Assembly (NCBI RefSeq): GCF_003667705.1
Contig: NZ_CP033019.1
Location: 1,674,001 to 1,738,000 of the forward strand
Reading direction: 5' to 3'
Source: Janthinobacterium agaricidamnosum
GTDB taxonomy: Bacteria; Pseudomonadota; Gammaproteobacteria; Burkholderiales; Burkholderiaceae_D
Length of the DNA stretch: 64,000 bases
How positions within the stretch are numbered: the first letter of the stretch is position 1; the number at the start of each line of letters is the position of its first letter. Positions 28,975 through 37,330 of this stretch are shown one piece after another. The translations under genes were made by a program, and so were the position numbers. A model generated the notes under the pieces. That model had not been told where the DNA came from and searched no databases. It saw only the letters and a program-made list of their open reading frames with translations.

Positions 28975-30552
28975 ATGACCAGCGTCTCCGGCCAGGGGCC
29001 GTACATTCTTGCCATCGACAATGGCACGCAAAGCGTGCGCGCGCTGCTGTTCGACCGGGACGGGACACTGGCGGCGAAGGCGCAAGTGTTCCTCGAAGCG
29101 TATTACTCGGACCACCCCGGCTGGGCCGAGCATGACGCCGACGGCTACTGGCAAGCCGTGTGCGCGGCGTGCCAGCAGCTGTGGCGCAGCACGGACATCA
29201 ATCAATCCTCGGTGGCCGGCGTGGCGGTGACGACGCAGCGCGGCACGGTGGTCAACGTGGACGAACACGGCGCACCGCTGCGCCCCGCCATCACCTGGCT
29301 GGACCAGCGCAGCACGCGCGACATTCCCCCGCTGGCGCCGTGGTGGCGCGCCGCCTTCCGCGCCACGCGCCTCGACGGCACGATCACGTACTTCCGCCGC
29401 GAGGCCGAGATCAACTGGATCGCGGCGCACCAGCCCGACATCTGGCGCCGCACGCACAAATTCCTGCTGCTGTCGGGCTTTTTGAATCACCGCCTGTGCG
29501 GAAAATATATCGATTCGACGGGCTCGCAAGTGGCCTACATCCCGTTCGACTACAAGCGCCACGCCTGGGCCGGGCGCTTCGACTGGAAGTGGCAGGCGCT
29601 GGCGATACGACGCTCGATGCTGCCGGAACTGGTGACGCCGGGCACGCGCATGGGCGCCATCACGGCGTCGGCCGCCGCGGCGACGGGCATCCCGGAGGGC
29701 ACGCCCTTGCTGGCGGCGGCCGCCGACAAGGCGTGCGAAGTGCTGGGCGCCGGCTGCGTCGAACCGCACGTGGCGTGCCTGAGCTATGGCACCACGGCCA
29801 CCATCAACACGACCAGCCGCAAATACGTGGAAGTGACGCGTTTTATTCCGCCGTACCCGGCCGCCATGCCCGGCGCCTACAGCACGGAAGTGCAGATTTT
29901 CCGCGGCTACTGGATGGTCAACTGGTTCAAGGAGCAGTTCGGCGACCGCGAACGGGCGGCGGCCGCCGAGGATGGCACGGGCTTGTCCGCCGAAGCGCTG
30001 TTCGACCGCCTGGTCGAGGCCGTCCCGCCCGGCTCCATGGGTCTGATGCTGCAGCCGTACTGGAGTCCCGGCATCAAGGTGCCGGGGCCGGAAGCGAAGG
30101 GCGCCATGATCGGCTTTGGCGATGTGCACACGCGCGCGCACATCTACCGCGCCATCCTCGAAGGCCTCGCCTATGCGCTGCGCGAAGGCAAGGAGCGCAT
30201 CGAGCGGCGCAGCGGCGTCGCCATCACGGAGCTGCGCATCGCGGGCGGCGGCTCGCAAAGCGACGCGGCCATGCAGCTGACGGCCGACATCTTCGGCTTG
30301 CCCGCCGCGCGCGCCCACGTGTATGAAAGTTCGGGCCTGGGCGCGGCCATCGCCGCTAGCGTGGGCCTGGGCTGGCATGCAAACTTTCCCGCCGCCGTGC
30401 AAGCGATGACGCGCAGGGGCAAGGTCTTCCAGCCCCATCCCGAGCACCGCAAAATCTATGAGCAGCTGTACCGGCGCGTGTACAGCAAGATGTATGCGCG
30501 GCTGCAACCGCTGTACCGCGAGATCGCCGACATCACCGGCTATCCGGAGTAA
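28975..30552 (+). CDS. FGGY-family carbohydrate kinase
   Basis: This 525-residue kinase of the glycerol/xylulose kinase superfamily has the N-terminal phosphate-binding segment AIDNGTQSVRALLFD, the substrate-side ITWLDQRS, and the adenine-binding AGGGSQSDAAMQLTADIFG near residues 423-441. It is slightly longer than glycerol kinase, and its substrate pocket segments differ, so the substrate is not assumed to be glycerol. It is the last gene of the operon. Together with the GlpD-like enzyme it suggests that a glycerol-like or ether-linked polyol is phosphorylated, then oxidised. Confidence 0.82.
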   Translation: MTSVSGQGPYILAIDNGTQSVRALLFDRDGTLAAKAQVFLEAYYSDHPGWAEHDADGYWQAVCAACQQLWRSTDINQSSVAGVAVTTQRGTVVNVDEHGAPLRPAITWLDQRSTRDIPPLAPWWRAAFRATRLDGTITYFRREAEINWIAAHQPDIWRRTHKFLLLSGFLNHRLCGKYIDSTGSQVAYIPFDYKRHAWAGRFDWKWQALAIRRSMLPELVTPGTRMGAITASAAAATGIPEGTPLLAAAADKACEVLGAGCVEPHVACLSYGTTATINTTSRKYVEVTRFIPPYPAAMPGAYSTEVQIFRGYWMVNWFKEQFGDRERAAAAEDGTGLSAEALFDRLVEAVPPGSMGLMLQPYWSPGIKVPGPEAKGAMIGFGDVHTRAHIYRAILEGLAYALREGKERIERRSGVAITELRIAGGGSQSDAAMQLTADIFGLPAARAHVYESSGLGAAIAASVGLGWHANFPAAVQAMTRRGKVFQPHPEHRKIYEQLYRRVYSKMYARLQPLYREIADITGYPE

Positions 30553-30567
30553 CTACGTCTTCAATGC

Positions 30568-30587
30568 TATTGCGAATCATTCTCATC
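30568..30587. promoter_or_regulatory. Fur box upstream of the TonB-dependent receptor
   Basis: The sequence TATTGCGAATCATTCTCATC closely follows the proteobacterial Fur operator pattern (alternating GATAAT-like hexamers; core AATCATTCTCAT). It lies 207 bp upstream of the receptor start and implies iron-repressed expression. Confidence 0.75.
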
Positions 30588-30643
30588 CAGTATATGATGT
30601 GTTCCGCATTTCACCAAGGCAACGTATCCCGGTGACTGCAGTG

Positions 30644-30668
30644 CGCCGCCGGCCATGCGCCGGCGGCG
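30644..30668. other. GC hairpin in the receptor leader
   Basis: CGCCGCCGGC and GCCGGCGGCG form a perfect 10-bp stem with the loop CATGC, between the Fur box and the receptor start. No T-run follows. It may be a leader structure or simply a GC-rich dyad. Confidence 0.4.
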
Positions 30669-30793
30669 TGTCCGTGCGGGCAGGGTTCCGCCGCAACGCT
30701 TCCGTCAACGCCGCCGCTTGATCGTGCACCGCCTGTCCTCTGCCCAGCGTTTTTCATTCCACAAGCATCAAGCAAACCCAGGCAAGGATAGCG

Positions 30794-33055
30794 ATGAAGA
30801 GCAGCAAACAACGATTGACCCCGCTGGCCGCCGCGCTGGCCCTGGCATTGAGCGGCGCGCACGGCCATGCGTGGGCGGCAGCGAAGGCGGACAAGGCCGA
30901 TGCGGTACAGATGCCGGCCATCAGCGTGTTTGGCGACGCCATCAGCGCCGGCACGGCCGGACGCTCGTATATCACCAGCGCCGACATCGAACGCCAGCAG
31001 GCCGACAATGTCGCGTCCTTGCTCGACACCTTGCCTGGCGTGGACCTGGCCGGTACGGCCCGTCCCAGCGGCCAGAGCCTCAATATCTGGGGCTTCAACA
31101 AAGTGCAGGACGTAAAAGTCATCCTCGACGGCGTGCCCAAGGGTTTTGAAAAATACCGCCAGGGTTCCATCTTCATCGAGCCGGAACTGATCAAGCAGAT
31201 CGAAGTGAACAAGGGCGCGCATACGAGCTTGTACGGCAATGGCGGCTTCGGCGGCGTCATCACGGTCGAGACCAAGGATGCGCAGGACTTGCTCGAAGGC
31301 GGCGAGAGCGTGGGCGCCATGCTCAAGTACTCGCGCCACTCGAACAATGCAGAAAACGACGCCACCGTGGCCGTCTACGGCCGCACCGAAGACGGCCGCT
31401 TCGACGCGATGGCCTTCACCACGCGGCGCAAGTCCGACGATTTGCGCAAGCCTGACGGCAAGCCATTCCGCTTTTCCGCCATCGACGCGCCATCGAGCCT
31501 GGCCAAGCTGAATATCCGGCTGACGCCGGAGCAGCTGCTGACCCTGACGGCGATGAAGAGCGGCAGTTCGGGCTGGGGCCCGTTCGCCGCCATGGGCGAG
31601 GACGTGCCCACGCCGACCGAGGCGGAAATCAAAAAATATGGACTGGAAGAGGCGTGGCAGCGCAAGGCCGTCTACCGCGACCAGGACGACGATACGTATT
31701 CCGTGAAGTGGCAGTACGCGCCGCAAGATAATCCATGGATCAAGCTGACGGCCAGCGCCGGCTATTCGCACACGGACCAGCATGACAAGCGCCTGCCATC
31801 GGCTTCGCCGGGTTCCTACCTGGGCTCCCTGGGCAACGAAAGCTGGGCCTCGTACGTGGACCGCATCGCGGAAGTGCGCAACGAAAGCGTGTTTGCGACG
31901 GGCGCCGTGTCGCACGTGCTGCAAACGGGGCTGCAATGGCACAAGAATGTGCGCGACACCCTGATGTACTACCCGTCGTCGACGGCGCTGAAGGACCCCA
32001 GCTACAACTACGGCTACTTCCAGCCCTACTACATGCCGGCCGGGCGCCAGGAAACCACGGGCCTGTATCTGCAGGATGCGATGACGTATGGCGACCTGAC
32101 GCTGACGGCGGCCTTGCGCCACGACCGGGTCGTCTCCGAGGGCGTGCCGAACAAGGCGCCGCGCTACAACAGTCCGCTGGCGGCGGCCGGCCACGACTTC
32201 AGCGAAAAGGCGCACGAAGACTGGTCGCCCCGTCTGGGCCTGTTCTGGAAGGCGTCCGGCACGCTGGCCTTGTTCGGCGACTTGAGCCGCACCTGGCGCG
32301 CGCCCACGATCGACGAGATGTATTCGAACGAATACTATGTGTCGTCCAGGCTCGGTTCATCGACGCCGGGCACCAGCCGCGACCTGGCCGTCGAGCGCGT
32401 GACGGCCGTGCGCGCGGGCGCCATGCTGCACCGCCAGAACGTGTTCATGGAGCGCGATGACGCGCAGTTGCGCCTGACGGTCTACCGCAACCGTGTCAGC
32501 GACAATATCGGCCCGCGCCTGGGTGTGCTGGTCGAAGGATACGAGCCGGGCTCGGGCAAGGTGCCGCCGGCGCTGTCCGACTACCGCAATCTGGCCGGTT
32601 TCCATACGCAGGGCGTGGAAGTGGAGTCCTACTACAATTCGCCGCGCTTGTTTGCCAGCGCCTCGCTGTCGAAGCAGCGCGGCACGCGCACCGGTTCCCA
32701 GCGCGACCCGTGGGGCCGGGACGAACCCGTGTCGACCATCGCGCCCGATAAATTGATGGCGGGCCTGGGCTGGCGCATGCCCGACCTCGGCGCCAGCATG
32801 GGCTGGCAGGGCCGCTTCGTGGCGAAGCAGGAGCGCGTGCTGCCGGTGGGGAACGTGTACCGCCTGCCGCCGTCGAAAGGCTATGCGCTGCATACCCTGT
32901 TCGCGTCATGGAATGGCAGGCAGGGCGTGTGGCGCGGCACGGAGGTGCGGCTGACGGTTGATAATGTCTTCAACCGCAATTACATGCCCTACCTGAGCGA
33001 AGCGGTCACCGGCGTGGGGCGTAATGCGAAATTGAGCGTGTCGAGAAAATTTTGA
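30794..33055 (+). CDS. TonB-dependent outer-membrane receptor, probably iron/heme related
   Basis: This 753-residue receptor has a signal peptide (about 1-29, ending AWA), a TonB-box-like MPAISVFG, a plug domain (SLLDTLPGVDLAG, DVKVILDGVPKG) and a 22-strand barrel ending in aromatic KF. It reads like the hemin/hemoglobin receptor group: WRAPTIDEMYSNEYY corresponds to the FRAP box. The segment between FRAP and the NP-L box, which carries a conserved His in heme receptors, has no His here, so heme itself is not certain. A Fur box upstream supports a role in iron acquisition. AAGGA precedes the ATG. Confidence 0.85.
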   Translation: MKSSKQRLTPLAAALALALSGAHGHAWAAAKADKADAVQMPAISVFGDAISAGTAGRSYITSADIERQQADNVASLLDTLPGVDLAGTARPSGQSLNIWGFNKVQDVKVILDGVPKGFEKYRQGSIFIEPELIKQIEVNKGAHTSLYGNGGFGGVITVETKDAQDLLEGGESVGAMLKYSRHSNNAENDATVAVYGRTEDGRFDAMAFTTRRKSDDLRKPDGKPFRFSAIDAPSSLAKLNIRLTPEQLLTLTAMKSGSSGWGPFAAMGEDVPTPTEAEIKKYGLEEAWQRKAVYRDQDDDTYSVKWQYAPQDNPWIKLTASAGYSHTDQHDKRLPSASPGSYLGSLGNESWASYVDRIAEVRNESVFATGAVSHVLQTGLQWHKNVRDTLMYYPSSTALKDPSYNYGYFQPYYMPAGRQETTGLYLQDAMTYGDLTLTAALRHDRVVSEGVPNKAPRYNSPLAAAGHDFSEKAHEDWSPRLGLFWKASGTLALFGDLSRTWRAPTIDEMYSNEYYVSSRLGSSTPGTSRDLAVERVTAVRAGAMLHRQNVFMERDDAQLRLTVYRNRVSDNIGPRLGVLVEGYEPGSGKVPPALSDYRNLAGFHTQGVEVESYYNSPRLFASASLSKQRGTRTGSQRDPWGRDEPVSTIAPDKLMAGLGWRMPDLGASMGWQGRFVAKQERVLPVGNVYRLPPSKGYALHTLFASWNGRQGVWRGTEVRLTVDNVFNRNYMPYLSEAVTGVGRNAKLSVSRKF

Positions 33056-33084
33056 TTCGGTTTGAGAACGGCGGGCCGGAGACG

Positions 33085-33182
33085 CGGGCCTGAGAAAATG
33101 CCGATGGCGGCGTTGCAGCTCCTTGCCGTACTGGCGTACTGTCTGCGTCGCTGCGCCTTGCCCTCGACATTTTTCAGGCCCG
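33085..33182. repeat. 98-bp nested inverted-repeat element
   Basis: The outer arms CGGGCCTGAGAAAATG (33085) and CATTTTTCAGGCCCG (33168) are inverted copies that differ by one extra base. Inside lie further complementary stretches (GTAC..GTAC and GCGTTGC/GCGTCGC-like). It separates two converging genes, so it may end both transcripts, or it may be a dispersed repeat. The internal ATGGCGGCGTTGCA also appears at about 54780. Confidence 0.6.
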
Positions 33183-33255
33183 CTTGGCCCGGAGTGCCTT
33201 TGCATCGGGCGTGGGCCTACCCTTGGTTCGCGACATGTTTCGTTGAATTTCCCTG

Positions 33256-34662
33256 TTAACGCAGTACGATCGCCTTGACCGTTTCCCAGGCCGTGCTGCC
33301 CGAGTGCGTGGCGCGGACCTGGTTGCGGCCCGCTTCCTTGGCCACGTACAGGGCGCGGTCGGCGGCGACGAACAGCGCTTCGCGGTCGTCCAGCTGGTGC
33401 GGGCGGATGGTCGCCACGCCGATGCTGACGGTGATCCACGGCGAGGTGGTGGAGCGCGGATGCGGCAGTCGCAGCGCTTCGATGCTGGCGCGGATGGCCT
33501 CGGCCAGGTGCAGGGCGCTGGCCGCGTCCGTATCGGCAAACAGCAGGACGAATTCCTCGCCGCCGTAGCGGGCCGCCAGGTCGCCGGAGCGGCTGGCATG
33601 CGCATCGATGGCTTGCGCCACCTGCTGCAGGCAGCTGTCGCCGGCCGGGTGGCCCAGGCTGTCGTTGTACAGCTTGAAGTGGTCGACGTCGAGCACCACC
33701 AGCGACAGGGCGCCGCCGCCGCGCACGGCGCGCTGCCACTCTTTTTCCAGGAAGCTGTCGAAATGCCGGCGGTTGGCTATTTGGGTCAGCGGATCGAGAT
33801 AGGCGGCGCGCTGCAGCGCGTCTTCCGACTGCTTGTGGTGCGTGATGTCGTGCAGCAGGCCGATATACAGGGGCTGGCGCAGATACATGGGCGTCAGGGT
33901 CAGGTCCATGCTCAGCGCCGCGCCGTTGCGGTGGCGGATCGCCACTTCGCGCGTACCGTGGTTGTGCGCCTTTTCCGGATTGGCCGCGTGCATGGCGAAG
34001 TAGTCGAGGTATTCCTGCGTCACGAGGGGGCTGAGCAGCTCGCCGATGAAGCGCCCGGCCAGTTCGTTTTCGCGGTAGCCCAGGTATTGGTCGCAGGCCG
34101 GGTTGGTGTACTGGATGCGCCCGTTCGCCTCGATGATCAGCAAGCCCTCGGCCATGTTGTTGACGATGGTGCGCAGGCGCTCGGCCTGTTCCTGCTGGGT
34201 TTCATTGTTGCTGCGGATTTGCAGCTGGGCGCGCACGCGCGCGCGCACTTCGGCCATGCGCAGCGGCTTGCTGATGTAATCGACGGCGCCGCAGTCGAAA
34301 CCGGCCACCACGTCTTCCGTTTCCGTCCTGGCGCTCATGAAGATGACGGGGATGCGCTGCGTCAGCGGATGCTGCTTGAGGCGGCGGCACGTCTCGATGC
34401 CGTCCATGTCCGGCATCATCACGTCGAGCAGGATCAGGTCGGGCTGGGCGCGTTGGGCGATCGCCAGCGCCCGCTCGCCGGACGTGGCAACATAGGTTTG
34501 ATAACCCTGTTCGCTCATCAGCTTGCGCAGCAGCTCAAGGTTGGCCGGCGCATCGTCGACAATCAAAATGGCGGCTTCATGCCGCTGGGAATACTCCACA
34601 CTGCCTGGACTCATTGCTTCCGGCCTTCTCGATGTACTCTGCGCTGCCAGCGTTTGCTGCAT
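33256..34662 (-). CDS. response regulator with PAS and GGDEF domains (diguanylate cyclase)
   Basis: This 468-residue protein has, in order, a receiver domain (AAILIVDDAPANLELL; phospho-acceptor in LILLDVMMPDMDG), a PAS domain (IVNNMAEGLLIIEANGRIQ) and a GGDEF domain. The active-site motif is GGEEF, preceded five residues earlier by RSGD, a complete I-site, so it should make c-di-GMP and be product-inhibited. The longest frame starts at 34662; an ATG at 34614, which has GGAAG upstream, is a good alternative. It stands alone and converges on the TonB-dependent receptor. Confidence 0.9.
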   Translation of the reverse strand: MQQTLAAQSTSRRPEAMSPGSVEYSQRHEAAILIVDDAPANLELLRKLMSEQGYQTYVATSGERALAIAQRAQPDLILLDVMMPDMDGIETCRRLKQHPLTQRIPVIFMSARTETEDVVAGFDCGAVDYISKPLRMAEVRARVRAQLQIRSNNETQQEQAERLRTIVNNMAEGLLIIEANGRIQYTNPACDQYLGYRENELAGRFIGELLSPLVTQEYLDYFAMHAANPEKAHNHGTREVAIRHRNGAALSMDLTLTPMYLRQPLYIGLLHDITHHKQSEDALQRAAYLDPLTQIANRRHFDSFLEKEWQRAVRGGGALSLVVLDVDHFKLYNDSLGHPAGDSCLQQVAQAIDAHASRSGDLAARYGGEEFVLLFADTDAASALHLAEAIRASIEALRLPHPRSTTSPWITVSIGVATIRPHQLDDREALFVAADRALYVAKEAGRNQVRATHSGSTAWETVKAIVLR

Positions 34663-34870
34663 TTTCGGTGATGCTGACCGGGCTCAAATCTGATGCAGCG
34701 GTCAAATCATACCGCCTCGCCAATTTTTTGGGTGAAAAAATCGATGCTGCGCGAGGCGTGAAAATATTATTTTTATGCTATCTTTAAAAATAAATAAACG
34801 CAGTTGCTATCGTGAAAGCTGTTTTTAAACGGCAAAGATGCGTGCTCGGTGGCGCCGGGGCAGCGGGGGG

Positions 34871-34894
34871 CACGCCCCGCAGTTGCGGGGCGTG
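34871..34894. terminator. hairpin downstream of the aminotransferase gene
   Basis: A perfect 11-bp stem CACGCCCCGCA/TGCGGGGCGTG has a 2-base centre, 10 bp beyond the aminotransferase stop. The following bases are GC-rich rather than T-rich, so termination would be imperfect. Confidence 0.5.
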
Positions 34895-34904
34895 GAGAGT
34901 GCGA

Positions 34905-36098
34905 TTACATTTTTGCGGCGATCAGTTTGCCCAGGATGGCGATGCCTTCGCGGATGCGTTCCGGCGGCACCGTCACGAACGACAGGCGCAAGGTGTGCGT
35001 GTCCGGCGTGTTGGCATAGAACGGCGCGCCCGGCACGAAGGCGACCTTGTTGGCGATGGCTTCATCGAGCAGTTTCATCGCATCGATGTGTTTCGGCAGG
35101 GTGACCCAGATGAACATGCCGCCTTCCGGCTTCGTCCAGGTGACGCCGGCCGGGAAGTGCTCTTCCAGCGCCGACAGCATGGCCTGGCACTGGTTGCCGT
35201 ACAGGCTGCGGATGCTGGGGATATGCCGCTCCAGGAAACCATCTTTGATCACTTCATGCACGACCATCTGCGTCAGCTGCGAGGTGTGCAGGTCGGCCGC
35301 CTGCTTGGCCAGTTCCAGGCGGCGTACCAGCGGCATCGGCGCCACCACGTAGCCGAGGCGGATGCCGGGCGTGAGCACTTTCGAAAACGAGCCCATGTAG
35401 ATGACGCCGTCCGGATTCATGTTGATCATCTTCGGATACGGCTCGCCGCTGTAGCTCAGAGCGCCGTACGGATCATCTTCGATCAGCGGCAGGCCGTGGC
35501 GGGCGCAGGTTTCCACCAGTTCCACGCGGCGCGCCACGGACAGGCTGCGGCCCGTCGGGTTCTGGAAGTTCGGCAGCGCGTACAACAGGCGCGCGCCATC
35601 GGCGACGGGATCGATCGACGACGGCACCAGGCCTTCGTCATCGGTATCGACGGACACGAATTCGGGACGGTAGACGGAAAACGCCTGCAGGGCGCCCAGG
35701 TAGCTGGGGGTTTCCACCAGCACGCGGCTGCCTTCGTCGATCAGCACCTTGCCCAGCAAGTCCAGCGCCTGCTGCGAGCCGGACGTCATCAGCACCTGTT
35801 CGGGCAGGATGGTGCTGCCATTGCCGGAGAGCGAGTCGGCGATCCACTGGCGCAGCGGCAGGTAGCCGTCGGTGGGGCCGTATTGCAGGGCCACCTTGCC
35901 ATTGTTCGACAGGACCTTGTCGAAGGCGGTCTTCATTTCTTCCACGGGGAAGGTGGCGGGCGAGGGCAGGCCGCCGGCAAACGAGATGATCTCGGGACGC
36001 TGCGTGATCTTCAGGATTTCGCGGATGAACGAGCTTTGCAGCTGTTCCGCGCGTTCGGCAAAGCGCCATTGGATCGGATTCGGATTTTCAATTTTCAT
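34905..36098 (-). CDS. PLP-dependent class I aminotransferase (2-aminoadipate/LysN-like)
   Basis: This 397-residue fold-type I aminotransferase has IISFAGGLPSPATFP near the N-terminus, LMTSGSQQALDLL, NFQNPTGRS, IEDDPYG and the PLP-lysine segment SFSKVLTPGIRLGY. This pattern is typical of the LysN/KAT-like subgroup that acts on aromatic, branched or 2-aminoadipate substrates. The start at 36098 gives the usual MKIENP-type N-terminus; the longer frame to 36257 is unsupported. The neighbouring minus-strand DMT exporter and divergent MocR regulator suggest an amino-acid-related locus. Confidence 0.85.
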   Translation of the reverse strand: MKIENPNPIQWRFAERAEQLQSSFIREILKITQRPEIISFAGGLPSPATFPVEEMKTAFDKVLSNNGKVALQYGPTDGYLPLRQWIADSLSGNGSTILPEQVLMTSGSQQALDLLGKVLIDEGSRVLVETPSYLGALQAFSVYRPEFVSVDTDDEGLVPSSIDPVADGARLLYALPNFQNPTGRSLSVARRVELVETCARHGLPLIEDDPYGALSYSGEPYPKMINMNPDGVIYMGSFSKVLTPGIRLGYVVAPMPLVRRLELAKQAADLHTSQLTQMVVHEVIKDGFLERHIPSIRSLYGNQCQAMLSALEEHFPAGVTWTKPEGGMFIWVTLPKHIDAMKLLDEAIANKVAFVPGAPFYANTPDTHTLRLSFVTVPPERIREGIAILGKLIAAKM

Positions 36099-36274
36099 AC
36101 GAGTCTCACAGAAGATGCCGAGCTGCGCCGGCTGGATTTGTTGGCCCGCTTGTGGCGGTGCGTGCGCAAGCGGCGCCGGATAGGCGTCGCCATGGTGCTG
36201 CGGTATTGTACGGCTTGCACGCCGCCGTGCCCATGCGCACGCGCAACGGCGTTGCAAATGGGCGTCAGGGAAGC

Positions 36275-37189
36275 TTACTTCAGCTTGCGTCCGATGCCCA
36301 CGACGGCGATCACGGCGCCGGCAAACAGCAGGCTTTCGCCCGTCAATGGCTCATTCAGCAGCACGGCCGCGCCCACCAGGGAGAGGAAAGGTTGCAGCAG
36401 CTGCGTCTGTCCCACGCGCGCCACGCCGCCCAGCGCCATGCCACGGTACCAGAAAAAGAAGCCGATAAACATGGAAAACACGGAGATGTAGGCAAAACCC
36501 AGCCAGGCCACGCTGCTGGCCTGCGCCATCAGCGCGCGTTGCGGCCAGGCGTTCCACAGCGTCACGGGCAAGACAAAAGGCACGGCCAGCAGCAGCGCCC
36601 AGGAAATCACATGCTGGCCCGGCATCGTCTGCGCCAGACGCCCGCCTTCGGCATAGCCGAGTGCGGCCAGCAGCACGGCGGCAAAGATCAGCCAGTCAGC
36701 CAGGTGGAAGCTGCCGCCGCCCTGGCGCAACGCGAACGCCACCACCAATAGCGTGCCGAGCAGGGCCATCAGCCAGAACCCTGCGGAAGGGCGCTCCTTG
36801 CCGCGCAGCACGGCAAATACGGCAGTGGCCAGCGGCAGGATGCCCACCAGCACGGCGCCGTGCGAGGCGGGCAGGCTGCGCATGGCGATCGACGTCAGCC
36901 AGGGAAAGCCCAGCACGCAGCCCAGCGACACGAGCGCCAGCGGCAGCCATTGTTCGCGGCGCGGCAACGGCGCGCGCTGGTGCCACAGCCACAGGCCGGC
37001 CAGGCCGGCGGCCACCAGGGCGCGGCCCAGGGCGACAAAGGTGGGATCGAGTTCGGCGACGGCCATGCGCGTAAAAGGCAGGGTCAGGCTGAAGAGGGCG
37101 ACGGCGATGAGGCCCAGCAGCAGGCCTTTGCGGTCGGTGCCGAGGCGGGGAGGATGGCTGACGGGGGCGGTACTGGTAGTCGATGGCAT
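36275..37189 (-). CDS. DMT superfamily (EamA-type) transporter
   Basis: This 304-residue inner-membrane protein has about ten hydrophobic segments in two EamA repeats (LPFTRMAVAELDPTFVALGR in the first, LQPFLSLVGAAVLLNEPLTG in the second). It is probably an exporter of amino acids or metabolites. It is divergent from a MocR-type regulator, a pairing commonly seen in bacteria, so the regulator is likely its controller. Confidence 0.87.
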   Translation of the reverse strand: MPSTTSTAPVSHPPRLGTDRKGLLLGLIAVALFSLTLPFTRMAVAELDPTFVALGRALVAAGLAGLWLWHQRAPLPRREQWLPLALVSLGCVLGFPWLTSIAMRSLPASHGAVLVGILPLATAVFAVLRGKERPSAGFWLMALLGTLLVVAFALRQGGGSFHLADWLIFAAVLLAALGYAEGGRLAQTMPGQHVISWALLLAVPFVLPVTLWNAWPQRALMAQASSVAWLGFAYISVFSMFIGFFFWYRGMALGGVARVGQTQLLQPFLSLVGAAVLLNEPLTGESLLFAGAVIAVVGIGRKLK

Positions 37190-37252
37190 GTTTTTCCTGA
37201 TACTGGCTGATAGGTGTGCGGGGTGCGCGGCAGGCGTGGATTAATTTCTGCC

Positions 37253-37288
37253 GTACTGCTATCCTAGGGCGCAATAGCAATACAGTAC
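37253..37288. promoter_or_regulatory. candidate MocR operator between transporter and regulator
   Basis: GTACTG...CAGTAC and TGCTAT...ATAGCA are nested inverted repeats. A further TACTGT lies at 37316-37321. The position in the 141-bp divergent gap fits regulation of both genes. Confidence 0.45.
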
Positions 37289-37330
37289 AAATACACTTTC
37301 GCGCATAATTTCACATACTGTCATGGCCAT

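Noticed and set aside
27217..30507. A 1096-codon open frame on the minus strand opposite the GlpD-like and kinase genes
   Set aside because: It lies antisense to well-supported genes, is rich in Arg/His/Gln/Ala as expected for a GC-rich shadow frame, and has no domain or start signal.
30588..30793. Cobalamin-type riboswitch in the receptor leader
   Set aside because: The leader has a hairpin but no recognisable B12-box sequence, and the Fur box explains regulation.
33062..33259. A 65-codon frame after the TonB-dependent receptor
   Set aside because: It runs through the nested inverted-repeat element and into the 3' end of the cyclase gene, with no ribosome-binding site.
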